Source: Thiohalospira halophila DSM 15071
Lineage (GTDB): Bacteria > Pseudomonadota > Gammaproteobacteria > Thiohalospirales > Thiohalospiraceae
DNA: 64,000 bases
Assembly: GCF_900112605.1 (NCBI RefSeq)
Contig: NZ_FOMJ01000002.1
Location: forward strand, 186,001-250,000
Direction of reading: 5' to 3'
A model generated the notes under the pieces. The model was not told the DNA's origin, made no database searches, and saw only the letters and a program-made list of their open reading frames with translations. A program made the position numbers and the translations under genes. Position 1 is the first letter of the stretch, and every line of letters begins with the position of its first letter. Below are positions 53,315 through 63,089 of the stretch, in pieces.

Positions 53315-53921
53315 GGGTGGCCTCCGTCGCCTCGTCCGCTTCTTCCGGCTCCACCTGGGCCAGACCGCGCCGGGCATCCTCGGAGTAGAGTTCCGGGAAG
53401 GGCCAGCGCCAGGTCTGGGGCGTCTCCGGCACCGGCACCATGTAGATGCAGTCCACCGGGCAGGGCTCGATGCAGAGCTCGCAGCCGGTGCACTCGGCCT
53501 CGATGACGGTATGCATCTGCTTGGCGGCGCCGACGATGGCGTCCACCGGGCAGGCCTGGACGCAGAGGGTGCAGCCGATGCAGATGTTCTCGTCGATGAT
53601 GGCGACCTCGGGGGTCTCCTCCTCCTCGCCGTGCTCGGGGTTCAACGGCTTGGGCTCACGGCCCAGGAGGTCGGCGAGCTGCTGGATGGTCTGCTCGCCG
53701 CCGGGGGGGCACTGGTTGATGTCCGCCTCGCCGGCGGCGATGGCCTCGGCGTAGGGCCGGCAGCCGGGGTAGCCGCACTGGCCGCACTGGGTCTGGGGGA
53801 GGATGGCGTCGATCTGGTCGACCACCGGGTCCCCCTCCACCTTGAAGCGGATGGAGGCGTAGCCCAGCAGCAGGCCGAAGGCGAGGGCGAGGCCGGCGAG
53901 GGCGAGGATGGCTTCGAGCAT
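53304..53921 (-). CDS. rnfB: Rnf complex subunit B (ferredoxin-type)
   Basis: A 205-residue subunit with an N-terminal membrane helix. A [4Fe-4S] site of the CGQCGYPGC type ([19 protein letters not shown]) is followed by two ferredoxin clusters: [16 protein letters not shown] and [16 protein letters not shown]. It carries electrons between the cytosolic donor and the membrane subunits. It starts three bases after the rnfA stop. The acidic C-terminal tail is lineage-specific. Confidence 0.95.
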   Translation of the reverse strand: MLEAILALAGLALAFGLLLGYASIRFKVEGDPVVDQIDAILPQTQCGQCGYPGCRPYAEAIAAGEADINQCPPGGEQTIQQLADLLGREPKPLNPEHGEEEETPEVAIIDENICIGCTLCVQACPVDAIVGAAKQMHTVIEAECTGCELCIEPCPVDCIYMVPVPETPQTWRWPFPELYSEDARRGLAQVEPEEADEATEATHDR

Positions 53922-53924
53922 GGC

Positions 53925-54506
53925 CTACAGCCGCACCAGGCCGGAGAAGCCCATGAAGGCCAGGGACATGAGGCCGGCGGTCACCAGCCCCACGGCCGCC
54001 CCCTGGAAGGGGACGGGTACGTCGGCGGCGGCGATGCGTTCGCGGATGGCGGCGAACAGGATGAGCACCAGGGAGAAGCCCACCGCGGCGCCGAAGCCGT
54101 AGACCGCCGACTCCAGAAAGCCGTGGGCCTCCTGGACGTTGAGCAGGGCGACGCCGAGGACGGCGCAGTTGGTGGTGATGAGCGGCAGGAAGATCCCCAG
54201 CACCTGGTAGAGCAGGGGCGAGGTCTTCTGCACCACCATCTCGGTGAACTGCACCACCACCGCGATGACCAGGATGAAGGCGATGGTCCGCAGGTACTCC
54301 AGCCCCAGCGGCGCCAGCAGGTACTCGTTGACGAGGTAGCTGCAGATCGCCGAGAGGGTGAGTACGAAGGTGGTGGCCAGCCCCATGCCGGTGGCGGTCT
54401 CGAGCTTGCGCGATACCCCCATGAAGGGGCACAGCCCGAGGAACTTCACCAGCACGAAGTTGTTCACCAGGATGGTGCTCACCAGGATGAGCAGGTACTC
54501 ACTCAT
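53925..54506 (-). CDS. rnfA: Rnf complex subunit A
   Basis: A 193-residue membrane subunit with six helices. [18 protein letters not shown] and [16 protein letters not shown] carry the two Cys half-motifs that share a [2Fe-2S] cluster with RnfE. It is the first gene of rnfABCDGE. The 86 bases between metG and rnfA contain GC hairpins but no obvious terminator, so transcription from metG may continue. Confidence 0.95.
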   Translation of the reverse strand: MSEYLLILVSTILVNNFVLVKFLGLCPFMGVSRKLETATGMGLATTFVLTLSAICSYLVNEYLLAPLGLEYLRTIAFILVIAVVVQFTEMVVQKTSPLLYQVLGIFLPLITTNCAVLGVALLNVQEAHGFLESAVYGFGAAVGFSLVLILFAAIRERIAAADVPVPFQGAAVGLVTAGLMSLAFMGFSGLVRL

Positions 54507-54592
54507 GGGACCGCCCGTCCATCAGGAACTGATGAAAAAGTATGACGCCGCCCCCGGGGGTACTCAACCCCGCGCGGGACGGGGCATAAGGG

Positions 54593-56698
54593 TTACTTGA
54601 TCCGCATCCCGGGCCGGGCCCCGTCGTCGGGCCCCAGGAGGAAGGGGCCGTCGCCCTCGCCGCTGGCGGCGAGGACCATGCCCTCGGAGACGCCGAAGCG
54701 CATCTTGCGCGCCGGCAGGTTGGCCACCATGACCGTCAGCCGCCCCTCCAGGTCGGCGGGGTCGTAGGCGGACTTGATGCCGGCGAAGACCTGGCGGGTC
54801 TCGCCGCCGAGGTCCAGCTGCAGGCGCAGGAGCTTGTCCGCCCCCTCCACCTGCTCGGCACTGGTGATCCGCGCCACCCGCAGGTCGACGCCGACGAAGT
54901 CCTCGAAGGCGATCTCGTCGGCGATGGGCTCCTCGGCCAGCGGGCCGGTGGGGGCGGTCTCGGTCATGGCGGTGTTCTCCTGTCGGGACGCCTCCAGCAT
55001 GGCGTCCACGTGGTCCTGTTCGATGCGGGTGAGCAGGGGCTTGAAGCGGTTGATGGCCCCGTCCAGCCGGTGGGCCAGGTCGTCCCAGGTCAGCTCCCGG
55101 CCCAGGAAGGCCTCGCTGCGGTGGGCCAGCCCCGGCACCACCGGCTTGAGGTAGGTCATGATGACCCGGAAGGCATCCAGGACCATGGCGCTGATGGCCT
55201 GCAGCTCCGGCTCGCGGCCGGCCTCCTTGGCCACCACCCAGGGCTGGAGCTCGTCGAAGAGGCGGTTGGCCTCGTCGGCCAGCTCCATGAGTTCGCGCAT
55301 GAGGCGGCTGTACTCGCGGTTCTCGTAGAGGTCGGCGATGGCCGCGCGGCGCTGGTCCCCGGCGAAGTCGGCGTGCACCGCGCGCCAGCGCTCGGCCAGC
55401 CGGTCGCGCTCGGCCAGGGACTCGGCGGAGGCCCCCTCGAAGCGCTCCGCCTCCCACCACAGCTCGCCGCCGAAGCGCTTGTTGATGAAGCCGGCGGAGC
55501 GGCTGGCCAGGTTGACCACCTTGCCGACCAGGTCGCTGTTCACCCGGGCGATGAAGTCATCGGTGTTCAGGTCCAGGTCGTCGATGCCGTCATCCAGCTT
55601 GGCCGCCAGGTAGTAGCGCAGGTAGTCGGGGTCCAGGTGGTCCAGGTAGGTCCGGGCGTTGAGGAAGGTCCCCCGGGACTTGGACATCTTGGCGCCGTTG
55701 ACGGTGAGGAAGCCGTGGCAGAAGACCGCGCTGGGCACCCGGTAGCCGGCACCCTGGAGCAGGGCCGGCCAGAAGAGGGTGTGGAAATAGGCGATGTCCT
55801 TGCCGATGAAGTGGTAGAGCTCGGCATCGCTGTCAGGGCCCCACCAGTCGTCGAAGTCCAGGTCGCGCCGCTCGGCCAGGTTCAGGAAGCTCGCCATGTA
55901 GCCGATGGGCGCGTCCACCCAGACGTAGAAGTACTTGCCCGGGGCGTCGGGGATCTCGAAGCCGAAGTAGGGGGCATCCCGGGAGATGTCCCAGTCGCGC
56001 AGCCCGTCCTCCAGCCATTCGCCCAGCTTGTGGGCGATGGCCGGCTGGACCCGGGGGCGACCGGTGGTGTCGGTCTCGTTCATCCACTCGCGCAGGAAGC
56101 CCTCGAAGTCCTGCAGGCGGAAGAAGTAGTGCTCGGAGTCGCGCTCCTCCGGCGCGGCGCCGGAGACGGCGGAGACCGGATTCAGCAGCTCGGTGGGCTG
56201 GTAGGTGGCCCCGCACGCCTCGCAGGCGTCGCCGTACTGGTCCTCGGCGTGGCAGCGCGGGCAGGTGCCCTTGACGTAGCGGTCGGGGAGGAACATCCCC
56301 GCCTCGGGGTCGTAGGCCTGGCGGATGGTGCGCCGGTCGATGTGGCCGGCCGCCTCCAGCCGCTGGTAGAGGGTCTCCACTAGCCGGCGGTTCTCCACCG
56401 AGTGGGTGGAGTGGTAGTTGTCGAAGGCGACGTGAAAGTCGCCCAGGTCGCGCCGGTGCTCCTCGCCCACCCGCTCAATGAGCTCCTCGGGGGCGATTCC
56501 CTCGCTCTGTGCCCGCAGCATGATGGGGGTGCCGTGGGCGTCGTCGGCGCAGACGTAGCAGCACTCGTGGCCGCGCAGGCGCTGGTAGCGGACCCAGATA
56601 TCGGTCTGGACATATTCCACCAGGTGGCCCAGGTGGATGCTGCCATTGGCGTAGGGCAGGGCGCTGGTAACCAGGATGCGGCGGTGGCCTTCGGACAT
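54593..56698 (-). CDS. metG: Methionyl-tRNA synthetase
   Basis: A 701-residue class I synthetase of the MetG1 type. The HIGH-equivalent is HLGH (22-25), after [10 protein letters not shown] zinc knuckle has [18 protein letters not shown], and KMSKS occurs at about 336 (AKMSKSRG). An anticodon-binding helix domain follows, and the C-terminal dimerising tRNA-binding domain (about 595-701) has VDLRVARI and [16 protein letters not shown]. The length is slightly above E. coli (677). It is divergent from mrp, and rnfA follows 86 bases downstream. Confidence 0.97.
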   Translation of the reverse strand: MSEGHRRILVTSALPYANGSIHLGHLVEYVQTDIWVRYQRLRGHECCYVCADDAHGTPIMLRAQSEGIAPEELIERVGEEHRRDLGDFHVAFDNYHSTHSVENRRLVETLYQRLEAAGHIDRRTIRQAYDPEAGMFLPDRYVKGTCPRCHAEDQYGDACEACGATYQPTELLNPVSAVSGAAPEERDSEHYFFRLQDFEGFLREWMNETDTTGRPRVQPAIAHKLGEWLEDGLRDWDISRDAPYFGFEIPDAPGKYFYVWVDAPIGYMASFLNLAERRDLDFDDWWGPDSDAELYHFIGKDIAYFHTLFWPALLQGAGYRVPSAVFCHGFLTVNGAKMSKSRGTFLNARTYLDHLDPDYLRYYLAAKLDDGIDDLDLNTDDFIARVNSDLVGKVVNLASRSAGFINKRFGGELWWEAERFEGASAESLAERDRLAERWRAVHADFAGDQRRAAIADLYENREYSRLMRELMELADEANRLFDELQPWVVAKEAGREPELQAISAMVLDAFRVIMTYLKPVVPGLAHRSEAFLGRELTWDDLAHRLDGAINRFKPLLTRIEQDHVDAMLEASRQENTAMTETAPTGPLAEEPIADEIAFEDFVGVDLRVARITSAEQVEGADKLLRLQLDLGGETRQVFAGIKSAYDPADLEGRLTVMVANLPARKMRFGVSEGMVLAASGEGDGPFLLGPDDGARPGMRIK

Positions 56699-56951
56699 GG
56701 GACTCGCGGCTCGGCAGTAGCGGGCTGGAAGATAACCCGGTCATGGTACTAGCCGGCCGGGGGGAGGGCCAGTTGCTGTCGGGCTTCGTTACGGGGAGCG
56801 CCCGGCATGGCGGTGGGAGGTCTGAGAGCGGAAAAGGCCCGTTCCCTTCGGGTAGAATATCCGACCCATCCGTCCCACAATAGCGGGCCAGATAGCGCGA
56901 GGTCGCCGTGGCGGCGGCCTTGCAGACAACCGTCCGAGGAGTGCGAACGTC

Positions 56952-58043
56952 ATGGCGAACGTTTCCGAGCAGCAGGTGGAGACCGCCCTCAAGGGGTATG
57001 TGGATCCCTACATGGACCGGGACCCGGTCTCGGCGAAGATCGTCGACGGGATCCAGGTCGACGGCGACCGGGTCACCGTGAATCTCAAGGTGGGCTTCCC
57101 CGTCGAGGGCTACCGGGACGAGCTCGCCGCGGCGGTCCGCGACGCGGTGAAGGGCGGTACGGAGGCCAGCGACGTTACCGTCAACATCGAGCAGAAGGTG
57201 GAGACCCACTCGGTGCAGCAGGGCGTCTCCCCCATCTCCGGGGTCAAGAACATCATCGCCGTGGCCTCCGGCAAGGGCGGCGTGGGCAAGTCCACCACGG
57301 CAGTGAATCTGGCCCTGGCCCTGGCCGCCGAGGGTGCCAAGGTGGGGCTGCTGGATGCCGATATCTACGGCCCCAGCACCCCGCGGATGATGGGCCTCTC
57401 CGACAAGCCCGATTCCAAGGACGGCAAGACCCTGGAGCCCATGGTCAACTACGGCGTCCAGACCATGTCCATCGGCTACCTCATCGACGAGGATACCCCC
57501 ATGGTCTGGCGCGGGCCCATGGTCACCCAGGCCCTGGAGCAGCTGCTCAACGACACCAACTGGGACGACGTCGACTATCTGGTCATCGACCTGCCGCCGG
57601 GCACCGGCGACATCCAGCTGACCCTGGCGCAGAAGGTGCCGGTCTCCGGGGCGCTCATCGTCACGACCCCCCAGGACATCTCCCTGCTGGATGCGCGCAA
57701 GGCGCACAAGATGTTCGAAAAGGTCTCGGTGGACACCCTGGGAATCATCGAGAACATGTCCATCCACATCTGCTCGAACTGCGGCCACGAGGAGCACATC
57801 TTCGGCGAGGGCGGCGGTCAGTCCATGGCGGACGAGTACGGGATCGACCTGCTGGGCTCGCTGCCCCTGGATATCCACATCCGCGAGCAGGCCGACGGCG
57901 GCAAGCCCACCGTGGTCGCCGACCCGGACAGCCGGCTCACCGAGATCTACCGCCAGATCGCCCGGCGGACGGCGGCCCGGCTCTCCCTCAAGGGGCGGGA
58001 GTACAGCCACAAGTTCCCCAACATCGTCATCCAGGACAACTGA
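56952..58043 (+). CDS. apbC: Mrp/ApbC Fe-S cluster carrier ATPase
   Basis: A 363-residue Mrp/NBP35-family protein. An N-terminal MIP18-like domain (VEGYRDELAAAV) precedes the deviant Walker A GKGGVGKST (107-115). DADIYGPSTPRMMG, DYLVIDLPPGTGD and the cluster-binding CSNCGHEEHIFGEGGG follow. It assembles and transfers [4Fe-4S] clusters, which fits the Fe-S-rich Rnf complex and Nth nearby. A TAGAAT -10-like box is at 56853-56858. metG-mrp-dcd is a common gammaproteobacterial order. Confidence 0.95.
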   Translation: MANVSEQQVETALKGYVDPYMDRDPVSAKIVDGIQVDGDRVTVNLKVGFPVEGYRDELAAAVRDAVKGGTEASDVTVNIEQKVETHSVQQGVSPISGVKNIIAVASGKGGVGKSTTAVNLALALAAEGAKVGLLDADIYGPSTPRMMGLSDKPDSKDGKTLEPMVNYGVQTMSIGYLIDEDTPMVWRGPMVTQALEQLLNDTNWDDVDYLVIDLPPGTGDIQLTLAQKVPVSGALIVTTPQDISLLDARKAHKMFEKVSVDTLGIIENMSIHICSNCGHEEHIFGEGGGQSMADEYGIDLLGSLPLDIHIREQADGGKPTVVADPDSRLTEIYRQIARRTAARLSLKGREYSHKFPNIVIQDN

Positions 58044-58074
58044 CGCCCGACCCCGGGGCGTCCGCATACGCCGG

Positions 58075-58186
58075 GGTGGTCGGCACAAGTCCCTGATCCC
58101 GGGTACGCCGTAAAGATGTCCCTGTCGGCTCGACGGCAGCATCCCTGCTGCCGACGACCCGGGATCAGGGACTTGCACCGACCACC
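58075..58186. repeat. Hairpin element copy 4 (30-bp arms, 52-nt core, inverted)
   Basis: Arms 58075-58104 and 58157-58186 pair at 28 of 30 positions (left arm starts GGTGGTCGGCACAAGTCC). The core 58105-58156, read on the minus strand, contains CGGCAGCAGGGATGCTGCCG and GACAGGGACAT, clearly related to the copy 1 core, which has ATGGATGCAGCCG and ACAGGGACGTA. The inner stem is conserved by paired changes. It lies in the 262-base gap between apbC and dcd. Nothing else is recognised there. Confidence 0.9.
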
Positions 58187-58305
58187 AGGTATTCTCCGGG
58201 GAAAGGACGCGGTCTTCCTGCCCACCGGCCTCGGCCACTGGGGTGGCGGCCGTCGCCGTGCTACCCTCCCCGGCTTCCCGGAGGCGCGGCGACGAGGGCC
58301 CGAGC

Positions 58306-58875
58306 ATGAGCATCAAATCCGACCACTGGATCCGGCGCATGGCCACCGAGGAGGGGATGATCGACCCCTTCGAGCCGGAGCAGGTGCGCACCGGCGAGGA
58401 CGGCTCGCCGCTCATCTCCTACGGCACCTCGAGCTACGGCTACGACATCCGCTGTGCCGACGAATTCAAGATCTTCACCAACATCAACTCGGCCATCGTC
58501 GACCCCAAGGCCTTCACCGACGAGAGCTTCGTCAGCTTCAAGGGGGATGTCTGCATCATCCCGCCCAACTCCTTCGCCCTGGCGCGCACGGTGGAGTACT
58601 TCCGGATCCCCCGCTCGGTGCTTACTATCTGCCTGGGCAAGTCGACCTACGCCCGCTGCGGGATCATCGTCAACGTGACGCCGCTGGAGCCGGAGTGGGA
58701 GGGCCACGTCACCCTGGAGTTCTCCAATACCACGCCGCTGCCGGCCAAGGTCTACGCCAACGAGGGCGTGGCCCAGCTCCTCTTCCTGGAGTCGGACGAG
58801 GTCTGCGGGACCTCCTACGGGGATCGCGGGGGCAAGTACCAGGGGCAGCAGGGGGTCACGCTGCCCCGCTCCTGA
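58306..58875 (+). CDS. dcd: dCTP deaminase
   Basis: A 189-residue enzyme that makes dUTP from dCTP. It starts [36 protein letters not shown], the catalytic-Glu region [14 protein letters not shown] and [14 protein letters not shown] are signatures. The ATG at 58306 follows GACGAGGGCC. It shares orientation with apbC, from which it is separated by hairpin element copy 4. Confidence 0.95.
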   Translation: MSIKSDHWIRRMATEEGMIDPFEPEQVRTGEDGSPLISYGTSSYGYDIRCADEFKIFTNINSAIVDPKAFTDESFVSFKGDVCIIPPNSFALARTVEYFRIPRSVLTICLGKSTYARCGIIVNVTPLEPEWEGHVTLEFSNTTPLPAKVYANEGVAQLLFLESDEVCGTSYGDRGGKYQGQQGVTLPRS

Positions 58876-58881
58876 GGACGG

Positions 58882-59637
58882 TTACTCCTCCATCGCGGAG
58901 AAGTCGGCCTCCGGGGCCTTGAGGAGTTCCAGCAGCCCCTTGCGGTCGTCGCCCTTGCGCTGTTCCACCGCCACCGGCAGGTAGCCCAGTTCGGGCGCGA
59001 GCCAGAAGAGGCTGCGCCGCTTGCCGGGCTTGTCGCGGATCTGCTCCACGCGGACGGTCTGCCAGGTGCCCGCCGGGGTCTCGCGCCGGGTCTCGCCGGT
59101 GACTTCGTAGCGGTAGGTCTCGGGGCCGTCCTCGTCCACGACCCGGAACTCGAAGCTCTCCTCGCCGGCGGCCACCCCGCGCATGACGGCGAACTGGGCG
59201 CTGACCAGGTCCTGGGTGCCGGCCTCCAGCGCCCACTCCCGACCGCGCACCGCCTCCCGCACCACGGCCTCGCCGTAGTGGAAGCTCAGCCGGATATCCT
59301 TGTCCTCGCCGGTGCGCTGGCGGTAGCGGTACTCCAGCGGGCGGATGCCGTCCTCCTCCCAGCGGAAGCGGCTGCTTTCCCGGGTCTCACCGCTGAACAG
59401 CAGCCGGGCCATGCCGCCGGGGCGGGCCACCGAGGCGACGCGGTACTCGTGGCCGTTGCCTCCCTGGACGGTCTCCCCGCTGATGGTCCGCTCCATGGTC
59501 CCCAGGGTGAAGCCGCTGCGCTTGACGCGGTATTCCAGATCGATCCCCTCCGGGAAGGGGGCGCGGCTCTCCGCTGCCAGCAGGGTCGGCAGGAGGACCA
59601 GCGCCAGGCAGGCGGCGAGGAGGGTGAATGCCCTCAT
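58882..59637 (-). CDS. DUF3108 exported protein
   Basis: A 251-residue protein with the signal peptide [21 protein letters not shown]. The DUF3108 pattern follows: LEYRVKRSGFTLGTMERTI, then PLEYRYRQRTGEDKDI and LFWLAPELGYLPVAVEQRKGD at the C-terminus. It is probably a periplasmic beta-rich protein; the function is unknown. It commonly follows purN in gammaproteobacteria, and here its ATG overlaps the purN stop. It is convergent with dcd, six bases apart. Confidence 0.9.
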   Translation of the reverse strand: MRAFTLLAACLALVLLPTLLAAESRAPFPEGIDLEYRVKRSGFTLGTMERTISGETVQGGNGHEYRVASVARPGGMARLLFSGETRESSRFRWEEDGIRPLEYRYRQRTGEDKDIRLSFHYGEAVVREAVRGREWALEAGTQDLVSAQFAVMRGVAAGEESFEFRVVDEDGPETYRYEVTGETRRETPAGTWQTVRVEQIRDKPGKRRSLFWLAPELGYLPVAVEQRKGDDRKGLLELLKAPEADFSAMEE

Positions 59638-60317
59638 CACGTCGCCTCCCCCGGCGTGGCCTCGGGCGGCAGCGGCGCCTCCAGCGGGGCGCCGTCCAGC
59701 AGGACCGTCTCCCCCTCCAGCCGCAGCCGGCCCTCGGCGAAGAGCCGGATGGCCTGGGGGAGGATGATGTACTCCCAGGGGCGGACCCGCGCCTCCAGGT
59801 CCCCGGGGGTGTCGTGGGCCTGCACCGGGACCCGGGCCTGGACCACCACCGGCCCGTCGTCCACCCCGGGGGTGACGAAGTGGACGCTGGAGCCGTGCTC
59901 GGTATCACCGGCCTCCACGGCGCGGCGATGGGTATCCAGCCCCTTGTGGCGCGGTAGCAGGGAGGGGTGGACGTTGAGCATGCGGCCGGTATACCGGGTG
60001 ACGAAGTCGTCGGTGAGGATCCGCATGAAGCCGGCCAGCACCACCAGGGCCGGCTCGTGGGCGTCGATGCGCCGCGCCAGCTCGGCATCGAAGGCGGCGC
60101 GGTCGGGGTGGTCCCGGTGGTTGATGACCTCGGTGGGCACGCCGGCGCTCCGGGCGCGCTCCAGCCCCCGGGCGTCGGCGCGGTTGCTGATCACCGCCCG
60201 GACCTCCACCGGCAGGGTGCCGGCGGCGGCCCGGTCCAGGATGGCCTGGAGGTTGGTACCGCCGCCGGAGAGGAGGACGACGATGGGCAGGGGCGCGGTG
60301 GGCTCCTGTCCGGTCAT
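59637..60317 (-). CDS. purN: Phosphoribosylglycinamide formyltransferase
   Basis: A 226-residue folate-dependent GAR transformylase of purine synthesis. [13 protein letters not shown] binds phosphate, and [12 protein letters not shown] carries the catalytic Asn and His. [13 protein letters not shown] carries the catalytic Asp. It starts by overlapping the purM stop (ATGA) and ends overlapping the DUF3108 start. About 15 residues at the C-terminus are Pro/Glu-rich and extra to the usual fold (E. coli 212). Confidence 0.95.
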   Translation of the reverse strand: MTGQEPTAPLPIVVLLSGGGTNLQAILDRAAAGTLPVEVRAVISNRADARGLERARSAGVPTEVINHRDHPDRAAFDAELARRIDAHEPALVVLAGFMRILTDDFVTRYTGRMLNVHPSLLPRHKGLDTHRRAVEAGDTEHGSSVHFVTPGVDDGPVVVQARVPVQAHDTPGDLEARVRPWEYIILPQAIRLFAEGRLRLEGETVLLDGAPLEAPLPPEATPGEAT

Positions 60318-61372
60318 GTGATGGTCACCCGGGGCTTGTCTTCCCCGGCGGCGGTGAGTTCACCGATGGCGGTCACCGTCTCGCCGGCCTCGCGCAGGGT
60401 CGCGGCCACCGCCTCGGCCTCGTCCGCCGCCACGGCCACCACCATGCCGATGCCGTAGTTGAAGGTACGGAACATCTCCGCCGGGTCGATGCGCCCGCTC
60501 TCCCGGATCCAGTCGAAGACCGGCGGCGCCTGCCAGCGCTCGCTCTCCACCCGGGCGGCCAGGCCGTCAGGCAGGACGCGGGGGAGGTTCTCCGGCAGGC
60601 CGCCGCCGGTGATGTGGGCCAGGGCGTGGATGGCGCCGGGGTGGGCGGAGAGCGCCTCCAGCAGGGGGCGGACATAGATCCGCGTGGGCGCCAGCAGGGC
60701 CTCGCCCAGGGTGGTCTCGCCGCAGGGGGCGTCGAGGTCGGCGGCGGTGGTGTCCAGCAGCCGCCGGATGAGGGAGTAGCCGTTGGAGTGCGGCCCGGAG
60801 GAGGCCAGTCCCAGCAGGATGTCGCCGGCGCGGCAGCTCGTCCCGTCCAGGAGCCGGTCGCGCTCGGCGACGCCGACACAGAAGCCGGCCAGGTCGTAGC
60901 GGCCGGCCTCGTAGAAGCCCGGCATCTCCGCCGTCTCGCCGCCCACCAGGGCGCAGCCGGCCTCCTCGCAGCCGGCGGCGATCCCGGTGACCACATCGCC
61001 GGCGGTATCCACCTCCAGCTTGCCGGTGGCGTAGTAGTCCAGGAAGAAGAGCGGCTCCGCCCCCTGGACGATGAGGTCGTTGACGCACATGGCCACCAGG
61101 TCGCGGCCGATGGTGTCGTGGCGGCCCAGGCGCTCGGCCAGGTCGAGCTTGGTGCCCACCCCGTCGGTCCCGGCTACCAGGACCGGGTCGCGGTAGCCGG
61201 CGGGCAGGTCCACCAGGGCGCCAAAACCGCCCAGCCCGCCACGCACCTCCGGCCGCCGCGTGCGGTCCACGGCGGGGCGGATGCGATCCACCAGGTCGTT
61301 ACCGGCATCGATGTCCACGCCGGCGTCGCGATAGGTGAGGCCGGAGCCGGTTTCGGTGTCGTCGGCGCTCAA
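60314..61372 (-). CDS. purM: Phosphoribosylformylglycinamidine cyclo-ligase
   Basis: A 352-residue AIR synthetase (E. coli 345). [18 protein letters not shown] opens the protein. [14 protein letters not shown] and [20 protein letters not shown] bind ATP, and [11 protein letters not shown] and [15 protein letters not shown] are conserved. I chose TTG at 61372 (reading [11 protein letters not shown] after the first residue), with GAGGAGAG upstream; no ATG lies close enough to the conserved start. A TACAAT -10-like box lies upstream on the minus strand near 61410. It forms a purM-purN-DUF3108 operon. Confidence 0.93.
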   Translation of the reverse strand: MSADDTETGSGLTYRDAGVDIDAGNDLVDRIRPAVDRTRRPEVRGGLGGFGALVDLPAGYRDPVLVAGTDGVGTKLDLAERLGRHDTIGRDLVAMCVNDLIVQGAEPLFFLDYYATGKLEVDTAGDVVTGIAAGCEEAGCALVGGETAEMPGFYEAGRYDLAGFCVGVAERDRLLDGTSCRAGDILLGLASSGPHSNGYSLIRRLLDTTAADLDAPCGETTLGEALLAPTRIYVRPLLEALSAHPGAIHALAHITGGGLPENLPRVLPDGLAARVESERWQAPPVFDWIRESGRIDPAEMFRTFNYGIGMVVAVAADEAEAVAATLREAGETVTAIGELTAAGEDKPRVTIT

Positions 61373-61467
61373 GGGGGCTCTCCTCGGGAGGTGGGCGGAT
61401 GGACCAATTGTAATGAGTCCCCGGGGGGCATGGAACCGCGACCGGTGGTGGGCCATAATCCGGGGCC

Positions 61468-62526
61468 ATGACGCCCGCATCCATCCCTCTGCACCGACTC
61501 CCGCTGCTCGTTCTCCTGAGCCTGACCCTGTTCATGGCCGGGGGCGCGTCCGCGGCGACCGTGGAGGGCCTCTACGAGATCCGCATCGAGGTGGAGAGCC
61601 AGGGGGCGGAGGAGCGCCAGCGCGCGCTCCGCGCCGGCCTGCGCCAGGTACTGGTGCGCGTCTCCGGGAGTGCCGGAAGCGGGGAGCTGACGGGCATCGC
61701 CGCCGCGGTGGCCGAGCCCGGGCGCTATCTGCAGCAGTATCGCTACACCGACGAGGAGGGGGAGGGCCTGACGCTCTGGATGCGCTTCCAGTCCCGGGCG
61801 GTGCGGCAGCTGCTGGAGTCCGAGGACCTTCCGGTCTGGGGGCGGATGCGGCCCGCCACCCTGGTGTGGCTGGCCGTGGAGGAGGATGGCGAACGGCGCC
61901 TGCTGGGGCCGGAGAGCGGCCATCCCGTCTACCGCGCGGTGGTGGAGCGCGCGCGGCTGCGGGGGCTGCCCCTGCGCTGGCCGCTGCGGGACCTGCGCGA
62001 CCGGCGATCGGTGGAGGCCGCGGACGTGGCGGCCGGCTTCGTCGAACCGGTCCGTGCGGCCTCTGCCCGCTATGCCACCGATGCGGTGCTCATGGGGCGG
62101 GTACGGCGGGAGGCCAGCGGGGAATGGGTGGCGGACTGGACCCTGCTACGGGGCGAGCAGACCAGTCGCTGGTCGGTTACCGGGGATCTCCTCATCGAGG
62201 TAACGGACGCCGGTGTCGACGGTACGGCCGAGACCCTGGCGGCCGCCTATGCGGGCGGGAGTGGCGAGGGTGGGAGCGTCACCCTCGCCGTCTCCGGGGT
62301 CCGGGACCTGGGCGGCTACGTCGGCGTCCGGGACTATCTGGCCGGTCTCTCGGCGGTGCGCCGGGTCCAGGTTCACAGCGTGGCCGGGGACCAGCTGCGA
62401 CTGGAGGTTACCCTGCGGGGCGGGGCCGATGGCCTCATCCAGGCCATCGGCCTGGGGGATACCCTGGTCCGGACCCGGCGGCCCACCGGTGCGGGGGATG
62501 TCCTCCACTACCGCCATCTGCCATGA
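61468..62526 (+). CDS. DUF2066 exported protein
   Basis: A 352-residue protein with a signal peptide ending near GGASA. The DUF2066 pattern is [39 protein letters not shown] and [19 protein letters not shown]. The C-terminal half is beta-rich ([19 protein letters not shown]). The function is unknown, but the family sits between purM and pgsA/perM in many gammaproteobacteria, as here. CATAAT at 61454-61459 may be its -10. It is divergent from purM, and its stop overlaps the next start. Confidence 0.88.
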   Translation: MTPASIPLHRLPLLVLLSLTLFMAGGASAATVEGLYEIRIEVESQGAEERQRALRAGLRQVLVRVSGSAGSGELTGIAAAVAEPGRYLQQYRYTDEEGEGLTLWMRFQSRAVRQLLESEDLPVWGRMRPATLVWLAVEEDGERRLLGPESGHPVYRAVVERARLRGLPLRWPLRDLRDRRSVEAADVAAGFVEPVRAASARYATDAVLMGRVRREASGEWVADWTLLRGEQTSRWSVTGDLLIEVTDAGVDGTAETLAAAYAGGSGEGGSVTLAVSGVRDLGGYVGVRDYLAGLSAVRRVQVHSVAGDQLRLEVTLRGGADGLIQAIGLGDTLVRTRRPTGAGDVLHYRHLP

Positions 62527-63089
62527 CCCTGGCCTGGCTGCCCAACGCCATCAGCATCCTCCGGATTTTCCTGGTCCCGCCGGCGGTGGTGGCGATGGTC
62601 ACCGAGGCCTTCGGCACTGCCCTGGTCCTGGTCCTCATCGCCGCCCTCTCCGACGGGCTGGACGGCTGGCTGGCGCGGCACAAGGGGTGGGGCAGTGCCC
62701 TGGGGGCCGTCCTCGACCCCGTGGCGGACAAGCTCCTGATGCTGGCGGCCTATGTCACCCTGGGCATGCTGGAGGCGATCCCCGCCTGGCTGGCAGTGCT
62801 GGTCATCGGTCGGGATGCGCTCATTGCCGCGGGGGCCGTCTGGCTGCGATGGTCCTACGGGGCCTATCGCGTCGCCGCCCGGCGGATCAGCAAGCTCAAT
62901 ACCATCGTCCAGGCCGGTTATCTGCTGCTGGTCCTGGCGGCACTGGTATCGCTGCCCGTTCCGGCAGTGGCCGTGGCGGCCGGGACCCTGCTGGTGGTGC
63001 TGACCACCCTGGGCTCCGGTCTGGACTACCTGCACGCCTTCTTCCGGATGGCCGCCTCCGGAAACGTCTCGAAGGAGAATGAATCGTGA
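62523..63089 (+). CDS. CDP-alcohol phosphatidyltransferase (PgsA-like)
   Basis: A 188-residue membrane enzyme with about six helices. The CDP-alcohol transferase signature D-G-x2-A-R-x8-G-x3-D-x3-D is seen in DGLDGWLARHKG and continues to LDPVADK, with all catalytic Asp residues present. It resembles PGP synthase (PgsA), but this locus in gammaproteobacteria often holds a second CDP-alcohol enzyme, so the acceptor (glycerol-3-phosphate or other) is uncertain. The ATG at 62523 overlaps the DUF2066 stop (ATGA). Confidence 0.9.
   Translation: MTLAWLPNAISILRIFLVPPAVVAMVTEAFGTALVLVLIAALSDGLDGWLARHKGWGSALGAVLDPVADKLLMLAAYVTLGMLEAIPAWLAVLVIGRDALIAAGAVWLRWSYGAYRVAARRISKLNTIVQAGYLLLVLAALVSLPVPAVAVAAGTLLVVLTTLGSGLDYLHAFFRMAASGNVSKENES

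Noticed and set aside
20635-58186. Hairpin elements as integron attC sites
   Set aside because: attC sites conserve their outer ends (GTTRRRY/RYYYAAC) and vary inside. These elements do the reverse, and no integrase gene is present.
20635-58186. Hairpin elements as CRISPR repeats
   Set aside because: Copies are kilobases apart with no spacer array and no cas genes.
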